Part shown: piece after piece, positions 5,363 to 6,882 of the stretch
How the letters are laid out: each line of letters begins with the position of its first letter
Position numbering within the stretch: the stretch's first letter is position 1
Assembly: GCA_024710825.1 (NCBI GenBank)
Contig: JANJUA010000167.1
Coordinates: 1 to 6,882, forward strand
Length of the DNA: 6,882 nt
Direction of reading: 5' to 3'
Origin: Solirubrobacteraceae bacterium
GTDB taxonomy: Bacteria > Actinomycetota > Thermoleophilia > Solirubrobacterales > Solirubrobacteraceae
The notes under the pieces: generated by a model
What the model was told of the DNA's origin: nothing
Seen by the model: only the letters and a program-made list of their open reading frames with translations
Database searches by the model: none
Position numbers and translations under genes: made by a program

Positions 5363-5668
5363 ATGCAGCCACCCGCATACAGAGCGACGATCGTGCTGAT
5401 CGTCGGCGACGGCGTCGAGATCGTCGTCAGCCGCATCGACGCCCGACGACCCGACCTGCGCCTCGTCGACGCGCTCATGCGCCTGCGGCTCGCCGCCCGT
5501 CGCTGCGGCTGGCAGCTCGCCGTCCGCGACCTGCCCGAAGACCAGCGTGGGCTGCTGGAGCTCGTCGGGCTAGCCGGCCTGCTCGTCCTGGAGCCGCGCC
5601 GGCAGCCCGAACTCGGCGAACAGCTTCGGGAAGAGGAAGTGGTGCAGCCCGGAGATCCGCCCGCCTGA
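5363..5668 (+). CDS. Small STAS-domain-like protein (putative)
   Basis: 101 residues. The pattern resembles the short actinobacterial STAS proteins: a strand (VEIVVSRID), an R-P-D-L-R-L-V-D-A-L-M-R-L-R-L-A-A-R-R helix with the preceding Asp, a strand (WQLAVRDLP), and a leucine-rich helix and strand (LLELVGLAGLLVLEP). STAS domains bind partner proteins, for example as anti-sigma antagonists or MlaB-like subunits; the partner here is unknown. The ATG at 5363 has no ribosome binding site and abuts a hairpin; GTG at 5393 is an alternative start. The frame is the same as fliN, 45 bases downstream. The last 33 codons overlap the sigma gene on the other strand, so the C-terminus (Q-P-E-L-G-E-Q, V-Q-P-G-D-P-P-A) may be read from antisense sequence constrained by the sigma protein. 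I judge the gene likely real, and the function unassigned. Confidence 0.6.
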   Translation: MQPPAYRATIVLIVGDGVEIVVSRIDARRPDLRLVDALMRLRLAARRCGWQLAVRDLPEDQRGLLELVGLAGLLVLEPRRQPELGEQLREEEVVQPGDPPA

Positions 5669-6571
5669 GGTCTCGACCACCACCACCGCCCACGGCTCCC
5701 AGGTGCCGGGCGCGGCGGCATGGTAGACCCCGACCGCCGGCCCGCCGTTGGCGGACGTGGCGACGAGCCGCGAGCCGCGGCAGTGCGCGCCGGTGCCGAG
5801 CATGAAGGCGACGATGTCGTCGGGCCCCTGGACCCACAGGGGGAAGGGCGGCATCGAGAACCTGGCGTCGTCCTTCAGCAGCGCGACGAGCGAGGTCATG
5901 TCGTAGGCCTCGAAGGCCGCGACGTAGCGCGCCAGCAGCGCCCGCTGCTCGTCGTCGTCGACCGCGGCCGGGGCGGCGCCGCTGTCGAGGTCGAGCGACG
6001 CGAGCGTGGCCCGCGCCCGCTGCAGCGCGCTGTTGACCGAGGCGACGGACGTGTCGAGCAGCTCGGCGACCTCGCTGGCCTGCCAGCGCAGCACCTCGCG
6101 GAGGATGAGCACGGCACGTTGGCGCGGAGGCAGGTGCTGCAGCGCGGCGACGAACGCCAGGCGCAGCGTCTCGCGCCCTTCGGCGATGGCGGCGGGGTCG
6201 GCGGCGTCCGGGAGCACCCGGGCGTCGGCGATCGGCTGGACCCAGGCATGCTCGCCCATGTCGGGGCCGAGCGCGGAGTCCGCCGCGGAGGCGGGTCCGA
6301 GGTCCATGGGCTGGGCGCGGCGCTGCGGGCCCTGGAGCATGTCGAGGCAGACGTTGCTCGCGATGCGATACAGCCACGACTTCAGCGCCTCGCGCGTCCG
6401 CAGGCGGTCGGCGGACCTCCACGCACGCACCAGCGTCTCCTGGACGGCGTCCTCGGCTTCCGAGCCGGAGCCGAGCATCCGGTAGCAGTACCCGGTCAGG
6501 GCCCTGCGGTGAGCCTCGAGCTCCAGCTCGATCCCGTCCGTCCCCTGGCGGCCGGTCAGCACGGGGCACAT
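5570..6571 (-). CDS. ECF RNA polymerase sigma factor, SigG-like, with C-terminal SnoaL-like domain
   Basis: 333 residues from the ATG at 6571-6569. Region 2 (about 17-84) shows HRRALTGYCYRMLGS, the E-A-E-D-A-V-Q-E-T core-binding stretch and the SWLYRIASNVCLDML helix. Region 4 (about 137-190) has FVAALQHLPPRQRAVLILRE, then E-V-A-E-L-L-D-T-S-V-A-S-V-N-S-A-L-Q-R-A-R, the -35 recognition helix. Residues about 207-323 are a SnoaL/NTF2-like domain (SMPPFPLWVQGPDDI, ending FAEFGLPARL). This layout matches the TIGR02960/SigG group, where the C-terminal domain is thought to replace a separate anti-sigma factor; none is visible nearby. An upstream in-frame GTG (6640) would add 23 Arg/Ala/Gly-rich residues and overlap the VOC gene by 8 bases. 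Neither start has a good ribosome binding site; I chose ATG because homologues start near region 2. Confidence 0.9.
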   Translation of the reverse strand: MCPVLTGRQGTDGIELELEAHRRALTGYCYRMLGSGSEAEDAVQETLVRAWRSADRLRTREALKSWLYRIASNVCLDMLQGPQRRAQPMDLGPASAADSALGPDMGEHAWVQPIADARVLPDAADPAAIAEGRETLRLAFVAALQHLPPRQRAVLILREVLRWQASEVAELLDTSVASVNSALQRARATLASLDLDSGAAPAAVDDDEQRALLARYVAAFEAYDMTSLVALLKDDARFSMPPFPLWVQGPDDIVAFMLGTGAHCRGSRLVATSANGGPAVGVYHAAAPGTWEPWAVVVVETSGGRISGLHHFLFPKLFAEFGLPARLQDEQAG

Positions 6572-6584
6572 GGTACGCGTCGCC

Positions 6585-6608
6585 GCCCGGCGCGCGCGGG
6601 CGCCGGGC
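6585..6608 (-). other. Perfect 9-bp hairpin between the VOC and sigma genes
   Basis: GCCCGGCGC (6585-6593, plus-strand reading) pairs with GCGCCGGGC (6600-6608) around a six-base loop. It lies in the 61-base gap between the VOC stop (6633) and the sigma ATG (6571). It would form in a read-through transcript and could attenuate the sigma gene. No T run follows on the minus strand, so a terminator is not proven. Confidence 0.45.
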
Positions 6609-6632
6609 GCGTGCGTGCCGGAGCCCGTGCGG

Positions 6633-6882
6633 CTACGCACTGCGGGCCATGTCGTTGGGGCCGGTCTCGACGGCCTCCCGGCTCATCCACATGATCTCCC
6701 ACAGGTGGCCGTCGAGGTCGTGGAAGCTGCGGCCGTACATGAAGACGTGGTCCATCGGCTCGTTGGCGGCGCTGCCGCCGGCGGCCAGGCCGGCGTCGGC
6801 GAAGGCGTCGACCTCCTCGCGGCTCTCGGCCGACACGGCCACGATGGCGCCGGTGGCCCGGCGCGCGTCGGCGACCGGCTTG
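6633..6882 (-). CDS. VOC-family (glyoxalase/bleomycin-resistance-like) protein, C-terminal part (cut by right edge)
   Basis: 82 residues are visible, read from the right edge to the TAG at 6635-6633; the frame stays open at base 6882, so the N-terminus lies outside. VOC proteins are metal-binding beta-alpha-beta enzymes or binding proteins. The visible half begins [17 protein letters not shown], continues with the helix [17 protein letters not shown], and ends with the module [23 protein letters not shown]. The Glu of the H-L-W-E motif is the usual C-terminal metal ligand. The glycine common after Asp-His in the DHGFMYG motif is Val here. The gene precedes the sigma gene on the same strand with a 61-base gap and could share its transcript. 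The substrate cannot be inferred; this subgroup is often annotated only as glyoxalase or extradiol dioxygenase-like. Confidence 0.88.
   Translation of the reverse strand, partial: KPVADARRATGAIVAVSAESREEVDAFADAGLAAGGSAANEPMDHVFMYGRSFHDLDGHLWEIMWMSREAVETGPNDMARSA

Noticed and set aside
5720..6694. A 324-codon plus-strand frame opposite the sigma and VOC genes
   Set aside because: It is a Gly/Arg/Val-rich mirror of the sigma gene with no domain of its own, whereas the minus strand shows clear region 2 and region 4 motifs.

Overview
The window is a stretch of very GC-rich bacterial chromosome (clearly above 70% G+C by eye). Eleven protein genes or gene fragments fill almost all of it, and no gene-free stretch exceeds 100 bases. 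The gene set and order (fliK, flgD, a 'flagellar operon protein', flgE, flbD, motA, motB, fliL, fliN), together with the actinobacterial style of the STAS-like, sigma and VOC genes at the right, suggest a flagellated actinobacterium. A deep-branching lineage such as Thermoleophilia/Solirubrobacterales is my inference; no marker gene here proves it.

Bases 1-5317, plus strand, are the distal part of a flagellar operon. In order: the 3' part of fliK (hook-length control), flgD (hook cap), a small conserved flagellar operon protein, flgE (hook subunit), flbD/swrD (small motility protein), motA and motB (stator), fliL (stator-associated membrane protein) and fliN (switch/C-ring). Gaps are short (4-base overlap, 3, 5, 12, 16 and 36 bases), with two longer ones on either side of flgE (65 and 99 bases). 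The first block builds the hook. The second block couples ion flow through MotAB to rotation, with FliN in the rotor. fliM, which usually sits between fliL and fliN in this type of cluster, is absent. The export genes that often follow (fliO, fliP, fliQ, fliR, flhB, flhA) are absent too, so the cluster stops at fliN in this window.

Bases 5318-5362 hold two overlapping, mutually exclusive 8-bp perfect stems. A small STAS-like ORF (5363-5668) follows on the plus strand.

From about 5570 to the right edge the minus strand carries a VOC/glyoxalase-family gene, cut by the right edge, followed by an ECF sigma factor of the SigG-like type with a C-terminal SnoaL-like domain. The pair reads towards the flagellar operon, and the sigma gene overlaps the 3' end of the STAS-like ORF tail to tail by 99 bases.

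I found no mobile element, tRNA, rRNA or CRISPR, and no clearly undescribed system. The points most worth a second look are the missing fliM, the alternative hairpins after fliN, the convergent overlap in which both frames look conserved, and a 14-bp perfect hairpin between flgE and flbD.
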